Source: Rhodanobacteraceae bacterium
GTDB lineage: Bacteria > Pseudomonadota > Gammaproteobacteria > Xanthomonadales > SZUA-5
Direction: 5' to 3'
DNA: 6,888 nucleotides
Assembly: GCA_003233535.1 (NCBI GenBank)
Contig: QIMA01000381.1
Location: 1-6,888, forward strand
Shown here one piece after another: positions 6,639 through 6,888 of the stretch. The notes beneath the pieces were generated by a model that did no database searches, was not told the origin of the DNA, and saw only the letters and a program-made list of their open reading frames with translations. Position numbers and translations under genes: made by a program. Every line of letters starts with the position of its first letter. The stretch's first letter is position 1.

Positions 6639-6664
6639 CCCGGATGTTTCATGAACTCGCGCGA
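6639..6664 (-). repeat. 26-bp inverted repeat, right copy, flanking the cytochrome operon
   Basis: Exact reverse complement of 5823-5848. Its ccggg end faces the cytochrome genes, as the left copy's does. Here it forms the left arm of the 165-bp palindrome, so this copy belongs to a definable element. Confidence 0.9.
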
Positions 6665-6772
6665 TGATCGCACAGGACATTGGTCGTCCAGTGATTTTTC
6701 CGCAGGAGCGGTGTAGTGGTTCATACACCCGACTGAGGAAAAGTCGCTGGGCGATCAAGGGCCTAGCGAGGA

Positions 6773-6800
6773 CGCGTGAAGTTTATGAAATTCCGGGCTA
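6773..6800 (+). repeat. Diverged third copy of the 26-bp repeat (right arm of the palindrome)
   Basis: The core gtttatgaaattccgggcta (6781-6800) corresponds to gttcatgaaacatccgggcta in the left copy, with substitutions and a one-base deletion. It lies in the same orientation as the copy at 5823 and inverted to the copy at 6639, and it closes the palindrome. Confidence 0.75.
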
Positions 6801-6888
6801 AGGGCGCTGCCGTACTTCGAGCGCGCTTGGGCAGCAAGCACTACCCAGGCGACTAGTGTGCAGTCCAAGAGACCAGTTCAACCTATCT
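6801..6888. other. Right edge of window, no gene recognised
   Basis: These 88 bp hold a possible 6-bp stem (gctgcc at 6806-6811 with ggcagc at 6830-6835) and nothing else I can support. Together with 6607-6635, which contains only a tandem gactcag duplication (6606-6619), this leaves the stretch after the cytochromes non-coding apart from the palindrome. Confidence 0.5.

Larger units (their letters stand above)
6636..6800 (+). repeat. 165-bp imperfect palindrome (MITE-like element or long RNA hairpin)
   Basis: The whole stretch folds on itself around about 6718. Outer arms: 6636-6663 pairs with 6773-6800. Middle: tcgc (6668-6671) with gcga (6766-6769), and 6680-6687 with 6751-6758. Inner: 6688-6701 with 6737-6750. 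Apex: ggtgta (6710-6715) with tacacc (6724-6729) over an 8-base loop. Read as plus-strand RNA, seven of the differences between arms are G-U pairs (for example 6646/6791, 6653/6784, 6659/6777, 6683/6755, 6692/6746), while one is A-C. It has no coding potential. Ends related to the 26-bp repeat suggest a small non-autonomous transposable element. It lies just after the cytochrome operon and could act as its 3' structure or terminator. Confidence 0.7.

Noticed and set aside
5376..6888. CRISPR array, tRNA, rRNA or integrase gene
   Set aside because: Repeats are only two exact copies plus one diverged copy, inverted and without regular spacers. No tRNA-like cloverleaf or recombinase motif was seen in either intergenic stretch.

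Overview
The window reads like a moderately GC-rich proteobacterial chromosome, most probably gammaproteobacterial. This is inferred from a Gram-negative tripartite RND efflux operon with a lipoprotein adaptor and from periplasmic c4-like c-type cytochromes. I cannot name the species.

Layout. Positions 1-5375 (minus strand) hold a tightly packed efflux operon, transcribed right to left. It consists of a lipoprotein membrane-fusion (adaptor) protein (5375-4239), a complete RND permease (4236-1030), and a second, different RND permease that runs off the left edge (1027-<1). Each junction is only two bases long, and each downstream gene has a strong Shine-Dalgarno sequence inside or beside the end of the gene before it. 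This is the adaptor-permease-permease layout of pumps in which two unlike permeases may work together. No outer-membrane channel gene lies in the window. Positions 5376-5931 are a 556-bp divergent intergenic region. It holds a candidate operator palindrome, GC-rich stem-loops and one end of a repeated element. Its right side carries the promoter of the next genes, with a perfect TATAAT.

Positions 5932-6606 (plus strand) encode two small secreted mono-haem c-type cytochromes, nine bases apart and probably translationally coupled. Both resemble single domains of di-haem cytochrome c4, so the pair may act as a periplasmic electron-carrier couple. Positions 6607-6888 hold no convincing gene.

The most unusual signal is a repeat family around the cytochrome genes. 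A 26-bp sequence at 5823-5848 recurs exactly, in inverted orientation, at 6639-6664, so the two copies bracket the cytochrome operon. The right copy is one arm of a roughly 165-bp imperfect palindrome (6636-6800) whose other arm is a diverged third copy. Most substitutions between its arms give G-U pairs in plus-strand RNA, so it could be a MITE-like element that is also a long RNA hairpin at the 3' end of the cytochrome transcript. The efflux genes are ordinary in family terms. Their main point of note is that the complete permease lacks the usual TM10 lysine and the second TM4 aspartate of the AcrB proton relay.
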